Below, piece after piece: positions 52,327 to 62,129 of a DNA stretch of 64,000 nucleotides. The first letter of the stretch is position 1. The number at the start of each line of letters is the position of its first letter. This stretch comes from Planktomarina temperata RCA23. Lineage in GTDB: Bacteria; Pseudomonadota; Alphaproteobacteria; Rhodobacterales; Rhodobacteraceae. A model generated the notes under the pieces. The model was not told the DNA's origin, made no database searches, and saw only the letters and a list, made by a program, of their open reading frames with translations. The stretch lies in assembly GCF_000738435.1 (NCBI RefSeq), contig NZ_CP003984.1, positions 2,604,001 to 2,668,000 on the forward strand, read 5' to 3'. The translations under genes and the position numbers were made by a program.

Positions 52327-53646
52327 CTAGTCCCGCGGAATTTTCTGCAAAAGCGGCAAAAGCGCGCCCATATCGGGGCCATGCGACAGGCCCGTCAAGG
52401 CTTTGCGCAGCGGCATAAATAGAGCTTTGCCCTTGCGCCCGGTGGCCTCTTTGACCGCAGAGGTCCAAGCGCCCCAAGTGTCGGAGTCAAACGGGCCGGC
52501 CGGCAGCATCAATAGGGCCTGCGCTACAAACTCCTGATCTTCTGCATCAATCACCGCGGTGGCGCCATTTTGGATTAAATCCCACCAGCCGGCGAGATCA
52601 TGGAGGGTGGATATATTGCCGCGCGTGACCTGCCAGAAAGCCTGGGCCATCTCTGCCGGCACGCCAATGGCCGCGACATCCGCGGCAACACCCTCGAGCT
52701 CAAGCCCTTGCAAATATTTCGCCGTCAGCGGCCCCAGATCCGCCTCGTCAAATTTCGTCGGAGCAGAGCCAAATTTCGTCAGCTCGAAACCCGCGACGAT
52801 TTCCTCCATAGAGCCACGCAGCTCAACCGGATCAGACGATCCCAGACGCGCCAAATGGCTCAGCAGCGCCATAGGTTGCACGCCTGCCGCCCGCATGTCC
52901 CGCAGCGCCAACGACCCCAAACGCTTAGACAGGCCTTCCCCTTTGGGCCCAGTCAACAAAGAATGGTGGGCAAAATTGGGCACTGAGCCGCCAATGGCGC
53001 GGATCATCTGGATCTGTGTCGCGGTATTGGTCACATGGTCTGACCCACGCACCACATGGGTCACGCCCATATCCGTGTCATCGCAGATGGAGGCCAAAGT
53101 ATAGAGCACCTGCCCATCACCGCGGATCAGCACCGGATCGCTCACCGAGGCGGCATCGATCGACAGATCGCCGAGAATTCCGTCATGCCATTCAATCCGC
53201 GATTGATCGAGTTTAAAACGCCAATGGCCCTTGCGTTCCGCACGCAGCGCCGTGCGCTCCGCCTCCGAAAGCGCCAGTCCCGAGCGGTCATACACCGGGG
53301 GCTTGCCCATATTCAGTTGCTTTTTACGCTTGAGATCCAATTCAACAGGCGTTTCAAAACATTCGTAAAAAAGTCCTTGGTCACGCAGTTGATCGGCCAC
53401 TTCTGCATAGCGGTCAAACCGGGCGGATTGATGCTCGATGCGATCCCAATGCAGGCCCAGCCAGTCCAAATCGCGCTTTATCGCCTCGACATATTCGGCC
53501 TTGGAGCGCTCTGGATCCGTGTCATCGATCCGCAGAATAAACTCTCCGCCCGCCTGACGCGCGATAAGATAGTTAAACAGCGCCGTGCGCAGGTTGCCGA
53601 TGTGAAGATAGCCCGTAGGCGAAGGGGCAAAACGTGTGGTTGTCAT
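52327..53646 (-). CDS. gltX: Glutamyl-tRNA synthetase (or GluX-type paralogue)
   Basis: A 439-aa class I synthetase with RFAPSPTGYLHIGNLRTALF (HIGH motif) and the KMSKS-equivalent GEGLSKRLGS. Alphaproteobacteria often carry two GltX proteins; at about 440 aa this is the shorter type and may be discriminating for tRNA-Glu or tRNA-Gln. A clear AGGAG precedes the ATG. The 67-bp gap to the nadE-like gene upstream suggests separate or shared leftward transcription. Confidence 0.93.
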   Translation of the reverse strand: MTTTRFAPSPTGYLHIGNLRTALFNYLIARQAGGEFILRIDDTDPERSKAEYVEAIKRDLDWLGLHWDRIEHQSARFDRYAEVADQLRDQGLFYECFETPVELDLKRKKQLNMGKPPVYDRSGLALSEAERTALRAERKGHWRFKLDQSRIEWHDGILGDLSIDAASVSDPVLIRGDGQVLYTLASICDDTDMGVTHVVRGSDHVTNTATQIQMIRAIGGSVPNFAHHSLLTGPKGEGLSKRLGSLALRDMRAAGVQPMALLSHLARLGSSDPVELRGSMEEIVAGFELTKFGSAPTKFDEADLGPLTAKYLQGLELEGVAADVAAIGVPAEMAQAFWQVTRGNISTLHDLAGWWDLIQNGATAVIDAEDQEFVAQALLMLPAGPFDSDTWGAWTSAVKEATGRKGKALFMPLRKALTGLSHGPDMGALLPLLQKIPRD

Positions 53647-53713
53647 AGGGTTCTCCTGTTGCGCAGTCTTTACACATAGGGCGCGGGAGATGTCCAGATA
53701 TGGCCGCGCGCCA

Positions 53714-55375
53714 CTATGTGCTGTGATCGCGCCAGCGGTTGGCTATGGGATAGCGCCGATCCAACCAAAATGCCCGCGGCGATAGGCGCGTTCCTGGCGC
53801 AGATTGGAAGCGCTTATACTCGCTAATATAGATCAAATGCTCAATTTTCTTGACTGTTTCACGCTCAAAACCGGCCGCTATGCAATCGGCGACAGAGGCC
53901 TCATCGTCCACCAACATCTGCAAGATGCCATCGAGCACCGGATAGGGCGGCAGGCTGTCTTCGTCCTTTTGATCCGCGCGCAGCTCGGCGCTGGGGGCTT
54001 TGTCGATGATGCGCGGATCAATAACCACCCCCTCCGGTCCCATCATCCAATCACGATGATGCGCATTGCGCCAGCGGCAGATGTCAAACACCCGCGTCTT
54101 GTACAAATCCTTAATCGGATTATATCCGCCTGCCATATCGCCGTAGATCGTCGCATAGCCGACCGCGACTTCCGATTTATTGCCTGTGGTCAGCAGCATA
54201 TGGCCGAATTTATTGGACAGGGACATGAGCAACAGGCCGCGCAGACGAGATTGGATATTCTCCTCCGTTAAATCCGCAGGCCGGCCGGCAAAAATCGGCG
54301 CCAAACTGTCGGTGATCGCCGCTTGTGGGCCGGTAATGGGCAGGGTTTGCAAAGGCGCGCCCAGCGCTTGCGCCACAGAGGCGGCATCCTGAAGCGATGC
54401 TTGGCTGGTAAACTCCGAGGGCAACATGACGCAATGCACATTTTGCGGCCCCAGCGCATCGGCGGCAATCGTGGCAACAATGGCCGAGTCAATTCCACCC
54501 GAAAGACCCAAGAGCGCTGATGAAAACCCTGTTTTGCGCATATAATCGCGCAGGGACAACACCATTGCACGGTAGTCTTGCTCAAAAGCATCCGGCCAAT
54601 GGGCCAAGGTGCCTGCCGCGGCCTGCCAGCCTTGATCGGTCAGCTCAAAATCCACATGCGCAAGGCAATTTTCAAACATTGGCAAAGACAGGGCCAAAGC
54701 ACCACCGGGATTGAGTACGAATGATCCGCCATCAAAAACCTGATCATCCTGGCCACCAACCATATTCACATAGACCAATGGCAGCCCCGTTTCGACCACC
54801 CGCGCAACCATATGGGCCATGCGCACGTCCATTTTGCCGCGCGCATAGGGCGAGCCATTGGGGACAAAAAGCACTTCCGCGCCAGACTCGGCCAAAGCCT
54901 CCGGCACATCTGCATGCCACGCATCTTCGCAAATCGGCGTGCCAATCCGCAGGGTACCCACAAGATACGGCCCTGAAATATCAGCCGATTGATAGAGGCG
55001 TTTTTCGTCGAACACGTCATCATTCGGCAAAATATGCTTTTTGATCACAGTTTGGATCTGCCCACCGGCCAGAACATAATAGGCATTATAAAGACCGCTC
55101 TCATCGCGAAACGGCCCACCAATCCCCATGGCTGGCCCCTCAGCACAGGATTGGGCCAGGGTCTGAATTTGCGCCATCGCATCACGGGTGAACGCAGGTT
55201 TGAGCACCAAATCTTGCACCTGATAGCCCGTGACAAACATCTCTGGCAACATAACCATATCAGCGCCCGCGACTTTGGCCGCTGTCCAAGCCTCAAGCGC
55301 TTGCGCCGCATTGCCAGCAAGATCACCCACAGTTGCGTTGAGCTGCGCCATGGTTAACCGAAATTTCTGTGTCAT
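53714..55375 (-). CDS. nadE: NAD+ synthase, glutamine-hydrolysing
   Basis: A bifunctional enzyme of about 553 aa for the last step of NAD synthesis. The N-terminal nitrilase-type glutaminase has its triad: E in MLPEMFVTGYQV, K in IKKHILPNDD, and C in TPICEDAWHAD. The C-terminal ATP-pyrophosphatase carries LGLSGGIDSAIVAT and TTGNKSEVAVGY. The start is placed at the ATG at 55373-55375 (MTQKFRLTMAQLNATVGD); the frame is open seven codons further. Neither start has a strong ribosome site. Confidence 0.94.
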   Translation of the reverse strand: MTQKFRLTMAQLNATVGDLAGNAAQALEAWTAAKVAGADMVMLPEMFVTGYQVQDLVLKPAFTRDAMAQIQTLAQSCAEGPAMGIGGPFRDESGLYNAYYVLAGGQIQTVIKKHILPNDDVFDEKRLYQSADISGPYLVGTLRIGTPICEDAWHADVPEALAESGAEVLFVPNGSPYARGKMDVRMAHMVARVVETGLPLVYVNMVGGQDDQVFDGGSFVLNPGGALALSLPMFENCLAHVDFELTDQGWQAAAGTLAHWPDAFEQDYRAMVLSLRDYMRKTGFSSALLGLSGGIDSAIVATIAADALGPQNVHCVMLPSEFTSQASLQDAASVAQALGAPLQTLPITGPQAAITDSLAPIFAGRPADLTEENIQSRLRGLLLMSLSNKFGHMLLTTGNKSEVAVGYATIYGDMAGGYNPIKDLYKTRVFDICRWRNAHHRDWMMGPEGVVIDPRIIDKAPSAELRADQKDEDSLPPYPVLDGILQMLVDDEASVADCIAAGFERETVKKIEHLIYISEYKRFQSAPGTRLSPRAFWLDRRYPIANRWRDHST

Positions 55376-55554
55376 CTGCTTGCTCAATCCTGTCAAACCC
55401 CCGCCTTATCTATCAGACATCCGCCGAAGCAAAAGCCCAATTGAATGGGAAATGTGGAAAGACATTGCCCTCACGGGTGAGGTTTACTAGTCTGCGATGG
55501 ATAAAAATAGAGTCACCCCGACGCCGAGCCATTGTCTAAGAGGTTAAAACTTCA

Positions 55555-56997
55555 ATGAATAAGAAGATCTCACATCTCCTATTGGTCACAACGGCCCTGC
55601 TATGGAGCAGCCTGGCCCAGGCGCAAACCGCCACGATCCAGTCGAAACAATATGAAGACGGTGGATATTATGAGGGCACCTTCAAAAACGGTCGCCAACA
55701 CGGGCAAGGCACCTACAGCCTACCGTCGGGCTATACATACACCGGCAATTGGGAAAATGGCGAAATTTCTGGTCAGGGTGAGGCAACCTTTCCTGATGGA
55801 TCGGTCTACACGGGAGCGTTTTCGAATGGGAAACCCCACGGAGAAGGCCGCATAAACTATGCCGATGGTGGCACTTATGAAGGCAGCTGGGTGGCTGGCA
55901 AAATCGACGGCCAAGGGGTGGCGGTTTATGCCAACGGGTTGCGTTATGAAGGGGAGTTTCGCGACACCAAACACCACGGCCAGGGCATTCTCACCTCTGA
56001 CAGCGGATATCGCTATGACGGCAATTGGGTTGACGGCGAAAAACAGGGAAACGGCACCATTATCTATTCGGATGGGGCGGTATACCAAGGCTCTATTGAG
56101 GCGGGCGAGCGCTCTGGGGCTGGCATTTTGACCATGCCCGATGGGGTGACCTATGAAGGCAATTGGACAAACGGTAAAATCAACGGCGAGAGTACCCTCA
56201 CCCATGCAAATGGCGATGTTTTTACTGGTATCTTGCAAGATGGTAAGCGCGAGGGGCGTGGTAAGGTCGTCTATGCCAATGGCGATCTTTACGAAGGTCA
56301 ATTTCACAAAGACCGCCGCCATGGCAATGGCACCTTTCTGGCCGCCGATGGCTATCGTTACTCTGGCAGTTGGCAGAATGGCAAAATTTCAGGACGCGGC
56401 GAGGTGCGCTACCCGGATGGGTCGATCTATCTTGGCGCCTTTGTGGATGATCTGCCTGAGGGTGTGGGCAAAATTACCTATCCTGATGGTTCGACCTATG
56501 AGGGCAATTGGAAAGCCGGAGTCATTGAAGGGGCCGGAAAAGCGACCTACCCCAATGGCCTCGTCTATGAAGGCAGTTTTAAAAATGCGCAAAATCACGG
56601 CTATGGCATTATGACCTTTGCCGACAGTTACCGCTACGAAGGCAACTGGAAAGATGGAAAGCGCCACGGCGCCGGGCAAGCGCGATACCGTGACGGTACA
56701 ACATATGTCGGCGGGTTTGTCGAAGGGCAGCGCTCGGGTGAAGGCTACATCAAAATGACCGATGGCTTTAGCTACACGGGCGAATGGCTCGACGGCGAAA
56801 TCCACGGCAAGGGGACAGCCACCTATGCCAATGGGGATGTCTACACAGGCAGCTTTGTAGACGGGCGCCGTCAGGGCAAGGGCACAATGCGCTATGCCAC
56901 CGGAGGGGTTGCCAGCGGCACTTGGGAAAACGGGGTTTTGCAACCGGCCGAGGATGCGGCACCTGCGCCCGAGGACGCGGCCAGCCCCTCCGAATGA
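55555..56997 (+). CDS. Exported MORN-repeat protein
   Basis: A 480-aa protein with an N-terminal signal peptide (about residues 1-23, ending LAQAQT), followed by 18 to 19 MORN repeats of about 23 residues (pattern YEGxWxxGxxxGxGxxxxxDG, about residues 32-455). A short acidic alanine/proline tail follows (AEDAAPAPEDAASPSE). MORN repeats form an elongated beta-solenoid; bacterial ones are mostly of unknown function and are periplasmic or surface-associated when exported. AGAGG precedes the ATG. No catalytic domain is attached. Confidence 0.87.
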   Translation: MNKKISHLLLVTTALLWSSLAQAQTATIQSKQYEDGGYYEGTFKNGRQHGQGTYSLPSGYTYTGNWENGEISGQGEATFPDGSVYTGAFSNGKPHGEGRINYADGGTYEGSWVAGKIDGQGVAVYANGLRYEGEFRDTKHHGQGILTSDSGYRYDGNWVDGEKQGNGTIIYSDGAVYQGSIEAGERSGAGILTMPDGVTYEGNWTNGKINGESTLTHANGDVFTGILQDGKREGRGKVVYANGDLYEGQFHKDRRHGNGTFLAADGYRYSGSWQNGKISGRGEVRYPDGSIYLGAFVDDLPEGVGKITYPDGSTYEGNWKAGVIEGAGKATYPNGLVYEGSFKNAQNHGYGIMTFADSYRYEGNWKDGKRHGAGQARYRDGTTYVGGFVEGQRSGEGYIKMTDGFSYTGEWLDGEIHGKGTATYANGDVYTGSFVDGRRQGKGTMRYATGGVASGTWENGVLQPAEDAAPAPEDAASPSE

Positions 56998-57010
56998 CGC
57001 CCAGAGCCCT

Positions 57011-57676
57011 TCACCACGGCACAACACGTCCGTTTTGATCGAAAAATTGTCCGGTCTCATGCGCCCCGCGCGCTTCAATCACCTCATGTAATCTAGCGGC
57101 CGCCTCTGGCGCAGGCCGCGCGTCATATTTTGCGGAAAAGGGCCGTGTTAAAGGCGTGTCGACGGTGCCAGGATGCAGCGCAAAACAGGACAGCTGCGGA
57201 TGACTGCGGGCCAATTCAATCGCAGAGGTGCGCACAATTTGATTAAGGGCAGCCTTGGCCGCCCGATAGGAAATCCAGCCCCCCAGCCGGTTGTCACCAA
57301 TCGATCCCACCCGCGCTGAGAGGACCGCAACCCTGGCTTGACGATCACGCGGCAGCAAAGGGCCAATCTGACCCAGAATGAGCGCTGGCCCAATGGCGTT
57401 AACCTGCATCTGTGCCGCCATAGTTTGCGCCGTCACAGCCTTAATGGTCTTTTCAGGCCCAACCCCGTCCAGCGTTAGTGCTCCGGTGGCCATGACAATC
57501 GTATCAAAGGGGCCTTTGAGCGTCGCTAAGGCGGGGGCGATACTGCGCTCTTGCGTTAAGTCCAATCCCTGCTCCGTGCGAGACAGGCCCGCGCACTGCC
57601 ACCCCTGGCTGCGGTAGGTCTCTGCCAGGGCCGTTCCAATAGCGCCCGAGGCACCGATGATCAAAATCCGTTTCAT
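57011..57676 (-). CDS. SDR-family oxidoreductase (CsgA-like short dehydrogenase)
   Basis: A 221-aa short-chain dehydrogenase. The N terminus RILIIGASGAIGTALAETYR has the Gly-rich coenzyme motif, and SYRAAKAALNQIVRT supplies YxxxK; the catalytic serine is probably in VLSARVGSIG. The ATG at 57674-57676 has GAGG upstream; the open frame extends 32 codons further without support. It is convergent with the MORN gene with a 13-bp gap. Substrate unknown. Confidence 0.85.
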   Translation of the reverse strand: MKRILIIGASGAIGTALAETYRSQGWQCAGLSRTEQGLDLTQERSIAPALATLKGPFDTIVMATGALTLDGVGPEKTIKAVTAQTMAAQMQVNAIGPALILGQIGPLLPRDRQARVAVLSARVGSIGDNRLGGWISYRAAKAALNQIVRTSAIELARSHPQLSCFALHPGTVDTPLTRPFSAKYDARPAPEAAARLHEVIEARGAHETGQFFDQNGRVVPW

Positions 57677-57807
57677 AGCCTCGAGGTAGGGCGCATCATC
57701 CGCATGGCCACCCAATCGCCAGTTTTTGCCACAAATTGCTTGCGCGCACCGGGTTTTGTCATATTTTTTCACTTCCCATTTGCAAAATCACAGGTATACC
57801 TAGACCC

Positions 57808-57858
57808 ATGGAACATTTGACTGAGCAACTTCTCCTTCTAACACTTAGCCTAGGCTGA
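57808..57858 (+). CDS. leuL: Leucine-rich leader peptide upstream of leuA
   Basis: A 16-codon frame, MEHLTEQLLLLTLSLG, with seven leucine codons (TTG, CTT, CTC, CTT, CTA, CTT, CTA), four of them consecutive, ending in TGA at 57856-57858. It lies 76 bp before leuA and is followed by overlapping hairpins. This is the classical design for ribosome-mediated attenuation: slow leucine decoding changes the downstream fold. It is too short for routine gene finders. Confidence 0.7.
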   Translation: MEHLTEQLLLLTLSLG

Positions 57859-57902
57859 GCGTGCTTTTCGGCGCGGGACGCTCACCTAAGCCCAGCGCCG
57901 AA
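57856..57902 (+). promoter_or_regulatory. Mutually exclusive hairpins of the leuA leader (attenuator)
   Basis: TGAGCGT (57856-57862) can pair with ACGCTCA (57878-57884), while TTCGGCGC (57867-57874) can pair with GCGCCGAA (57895-57902). Because the second left arm lies in the first loop, the two cannot form together. CTTAG (57844-57848) can also pair with CTAAG (57886-57890). There is no U-run after the second hairpin, so the output could be translational or a weak terminator. Confidence 0.5.
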
Positions 57903-57934
57903 CCCTTCCAAAATCCTAGCAGAAGAACAGTCCT

Positions 57935-59500
57935 ATGACCCAAGATCGTGTATATATTTTCGACACCACTTTGCGTGACGGTGAACAAAGCCCCGGCGCA
58001 ACCATGACCCATTCCGAAAAGCTTGAATTGGCCGAAATGCTTGACGATATGGGCGTTGATATCATTGAAGCTGGATTCCCAATCGCCTCGGAAGGCGATT
58101 TCAAGGCCGTCAGCGAGATTGCCAAACGCAGCACAAACGCCATGATCTGCGGCCTTGCCCGTGCCAATTTCAAGGATATTGATCGCTGTGCCGAAGCCGT
58201 GCGCCATGCGGCCCAACCCCGCATTCATACATTCATTGGCACATCGCCCTTGCACCGTGCCATTCCCAACCTGACCCAAGATGAAATGGCCGAGCGCATT
58301 CACGAAACGGTCACACATGCCCGCAACCTTTGCGACAATGTGCAGTGGTCGCCAATGGATGCCACCCGCACAGAATATGACTACCTCTGCCGCACCATTG
58401 AAATCGCCATCAAGGCCGGCGCAAGCACCATCAACATTCCCGACACGGTCGGCTATACGGCGCCGCGCGAAAGTGCCGAGCTGATCGGGCGTTTAATTAA
58501 AGACGTGCCCGGCGCTACAGAGGTGATTTTCGCCACGCATTGCCACAATGATCTTGGCATGGCCACCGCCAATTCCTTGGCCGCCGTCGATGCCGGCGCA
58601 CGTCAAATTGAGTGCACAATCAATGGCTTGGGAGAGCGCGCTGGCAACACGGCACTGGAAGAGGTCGTAATGGCGATGAAAGTGCGCAACGACATCATGC
58701 CCTACCGCACACAGATCGACAGCACAAAAATAATGGCCATTAGCCGCCGCGTGGCCACGGTGTCCGGCTTTGCGGTGCAGTTTAACAAAGCCATCGTCGG
58801 TAAAAATGCCTTTGCTCATGAAAGCGGAATTCACCAGGACGGAATGCTGAAAAATGCCGAGACCTTTGAGATTATGCGTCCCGAAGATGTAGGATTGAGC
58901 GAAACCAACCTGGTCATGGGCAAACACTCCGGCCGCGCCGCATTGCGCTCCAAGCTCAAAGATTTGGGCATTGATTTGGCAGACAATCAATTGAACGACG
59001 TCTTTGTGCGCTTCAAAGATCTGGCGGATCGCAAAAAGGAAGTGTTTGACGAAGATCTTCTTGCTTTGGTTCGGGCAGATACAGCCGACGAGCAATCCGA
59101 TCACCTCAACCTGAAATCTTTACGCGTGGTCTGCGGTACGCAAGGCCCACAGGAGGCCAGCTTGGAGTTGTCCATTGATGGGGTTGTGCGCAGCGTTACC
59201 GCCACAGGTGACGGTCCAGTGGATGCGACTTTTAACGCGGTCAAAGAGCTCTACCCACATGCGGCGCGCTTGCAGCTTTATCAAGTGAATGCGGTGACCG
59301 AAGGCACCGATGCCCAGGCCACCGTCAGCGTCCGGATGGAGGAAGACGGCAAGATCGCAACCGGACAATCGGCAGATACCGATACGGTGGTGGCCTCAGC
59401 CAAAGCCTATATCAACGCCTTAAACCGCTTGATCGTTCGGCGCGAAAAATCTGCGCCCGGGGAGGACTTAAAATCGGTTTCATACAAAGATGCCGGCTGA
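57935..59500 (+). CDS. leuA: 2-isopropylmalate synthase
   Basis: A 521-aa enzyme condensing acetyl-CoA with 2-ketoisovalerate, the first committed step of leucine synthesis. The N-terminal TIM barrel has IFDTTLRDGEQSPGATM and the metal site in FATHCHNDLGMATAN. The C-terminal regulatory domain (from about residue 390) binds leucine for feedback inhibition. A leucine-rich leader peptide lies upstream. The 140-bp gap to mreB contains a weak AGGGTG/CACCCT hairpin. Confidence 0.97.
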   Translation: MTQDRVYIFDTTLRDGEQSPGATMTHSEKLELAEMLDDMGVDIIEAGFPIASEGDFKAVSEIAKRSTNAMICGLARANFKDIDRCAEAVRHAAQPRIHTFIGTSPLHRAIPNLTQDEMAERIHETVTHARNLCDNVQWSPMDATRTEYDYLCRTIEIAIKAGASTINIPDTVGYTAPRESAELIGRLIKDVPGATEVIFATHCHNDLGMATANSLAAVDAGARQIECTINGLGERAGNTALEEVVMAMKVRNDIMPYRTQIDSTKIMAISRRVATVSGFAVQFNKAIVGKNAFAHESGIHQDGMLKNAETFEIMRPEDVGLSETNLVMGKHSGRAALRSKLKDLGIDLADNQLNDVFVRFKDLADRKKEVFDEDLLALVRADTADEQSDHLNLKSLRVVCGTQGPQEASLELSIDGVVRSVTATGDGPVDATFNAVKELYPHAARLQLYQVNAVTEGTDAQATVSVRMEEDGKIATGQSADTDTVVASAKAYINALNRLIVRREKSAPGEDLKSVSYKDAG

Positions 59501-59616
59501 TCCCCGCCCATTTCTCTAAATTGATGGCTTTTAGGGTGAAAACCACCCTACAAGGCCTTGGAAAGGCGATGCCTAAACCTTATAGATGGGGAACTTCTAG
59601 GCCTGAGTTGGCTTAG

Positions 59617-60678
<1,062 letters not shown>

Positions 60679-60708
60679 ACGTTAACCGCTCAACCCTTAG
60701 GGGAGCTT

Positions 60709-61593
60709 ATGGCACGGGATCGTAACACGCCAGATCGCTATTCAACGGCCATTGGTCGGCTGATGCTGGGCGCTTTGGTCGTTATGCTGCTTGGGCTCTT
60801 CTTGCTGTGGCGCATTGACAGCCCGCGGGTCGAGCGGCTGCGTATGGAAATTACCGATCGCGTTATTCCCAATTTTTCCGCCATCACGGCCCCGGTGACC
60901 GCCGCGGTCAACATCTTGCGCTCAGCCCGTAGTTACACGCGGATCTATCAGCAAAACCAAGAGCTGCGGCGCGAATTACAGCAGATGAAGGCCTGGAAAG
61001 AAGCGGCGCTCCAACGTGAACAGGAAAACGCACGGCTGCTTGATTTGAACAATGTGCGGCTCGATCCAAAATTCACAAAAATCACCGGTGTGGTTCTGGC
61101 AGACAGCGGCAGCCCCTTCCGCCAAACGGTGTTGCTCAATGTCGGGCGACGCGATGGGATCGTGGATGGATGGGCGGCCATTGATGGCATCGGCCTGGTG
61201 GGCCGTATCGCGGGCGTCGGGGAGCGCACCTCACGGGTGATCTTGCTCACAGACACTTCGAGCCGGATCGCGGTCTCAATCGAATCCAACGGGCAGCGCG
61301 CTATGATTGTTGGCGACAACACCAGCCGTCCGCCCTTGGAATTCTTGGAGGCCCCCGAAACCGTCCGCCCGGGGGATCGTGTCGTGACCTCTGGAGATGG
61401 CGGGGTGTTTCCATCAGGCCTCTTTGTCGGCCAGGTCACTCAAACCCAATCGGGACGGCTGCGCGTGCGATTGGCCGCCGATATGCAAAGGCTCGAATTT
61501 CTGCGCGTGGTGCGCCACCAACCACGTGAGCCCATCCCAACCGCCGGTGATCTGGTCGGGGTACCGCTCTCTGAGCCGCGGGGGGCGCCATGA
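60709..61593 (+). CDS. mreC: Rod-shape determining protein MreC
   Basis: A 294-aa bitopic protein with one N-terminal membrane segment (about residues 19-38), a periplasmic coiled coil (about 75-115, YQQNQELRRELQQMKAWK), and the MreC beta-domain. It links MreB with PBP2 and activates it. AGGGGAG precedes the ATG; it overlaps mreD by 4 bp. Confidence 0.95.
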   Translation: MARDRNTPDRYSTAIGRLMLGALVVMLLGLFLLWRIDSPRVERLRMEITDRVIPNFSAITAPVTAAVNILRSARSYTRIYQQNQELRRELQQMKAWKEAALQREQENARLLDLNNVRLDPKFTKITGVVLADSGSPFRQTVLLNVGRRDGIVDGWAAIDGIGLVGRIAGVGERTSRVILLTDTSSRIAVSIESNGQRAMIVGDNTSRPPLEFLEAPETVRPGDRVVTSGDGGVFPSGLFVGQVTQTQSGRLRVRLAADMQRLEFLRVVRHQPREPIPTAGDLVGVPLSEPRGAP

Positions 61594-62129
61594 CGCAAGA
61601 TCCCCCTCTGCGCGTCTTGCGCCTGCAACTGACCTATCTTGCGATAGTTGCGCTGGTGGTTTTGTTGCAAACCCTCCCGCTGCAAAGCCTGCCCTATCCC
61701 TTTGCCCCAGCAGATGTGCCGCTCGCCATCACCTTTGCCTGGATCATGCGGCGCCCCGATGTCATGAGCCCAATCCTCATCACACTGGCCTTTTTATTTG
61801 CAGACGCCATTCTTCAACGGCCGCCTGGCCTATGGACATTGATCGTGCTCTGCGCCTCCATTTTCTTGCGCATGCGGACCCGTGGTCGGAAGGAAATGCT
61901 GTTTCTTTATGAATGGTTCATTGTCTCCTGGGTGATTGGGGTGAGCTTTTTGGTGCATTATTTCGCCTTAATGTTCTCATTTCTGCCAGTTCCAGATGTG
62001 CAACAATATGTCGTCCAAGTGACGCTGAGCATCTTGATCTACCCGATCTGCAAATGGCTCTTCCGCGCCATGTTGAGCTTTGCCCTGACGCAAACATTGC
62101 ATCCCAGCGCGTCGAGGGCCGCAAAATGA
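61590..62129 (+). CDS. mreD: Rod-shape determining protein MreD
   Basis: A 179-aa integral membrane protein of the elongasome with about five hydrophobic segments and little soluble sequence, as usual for MreD. It starts within the last codons of mreC (ATGA) and its stop overlaps the start of mrdA, so the four genes are translationally linked. The identity rests on position plus hydrophobic profile. Confidence 0.9.
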   Translation: MTQDPPLRVLRLQLTYLAIVALVVLLQTLPLQSLPYPFAPADVPLAITFAWIMRRPDVMSPILITLAFLFADAILQRPPGLWTLIVLCASIFLRMRTRGRKEMLFLYEWFIVSWVIGVSFLVHYFALMFSFLPVPDVQQYVVQVTLSILIYPICKWLFRAMLSFALTQTLHPSASRAAK

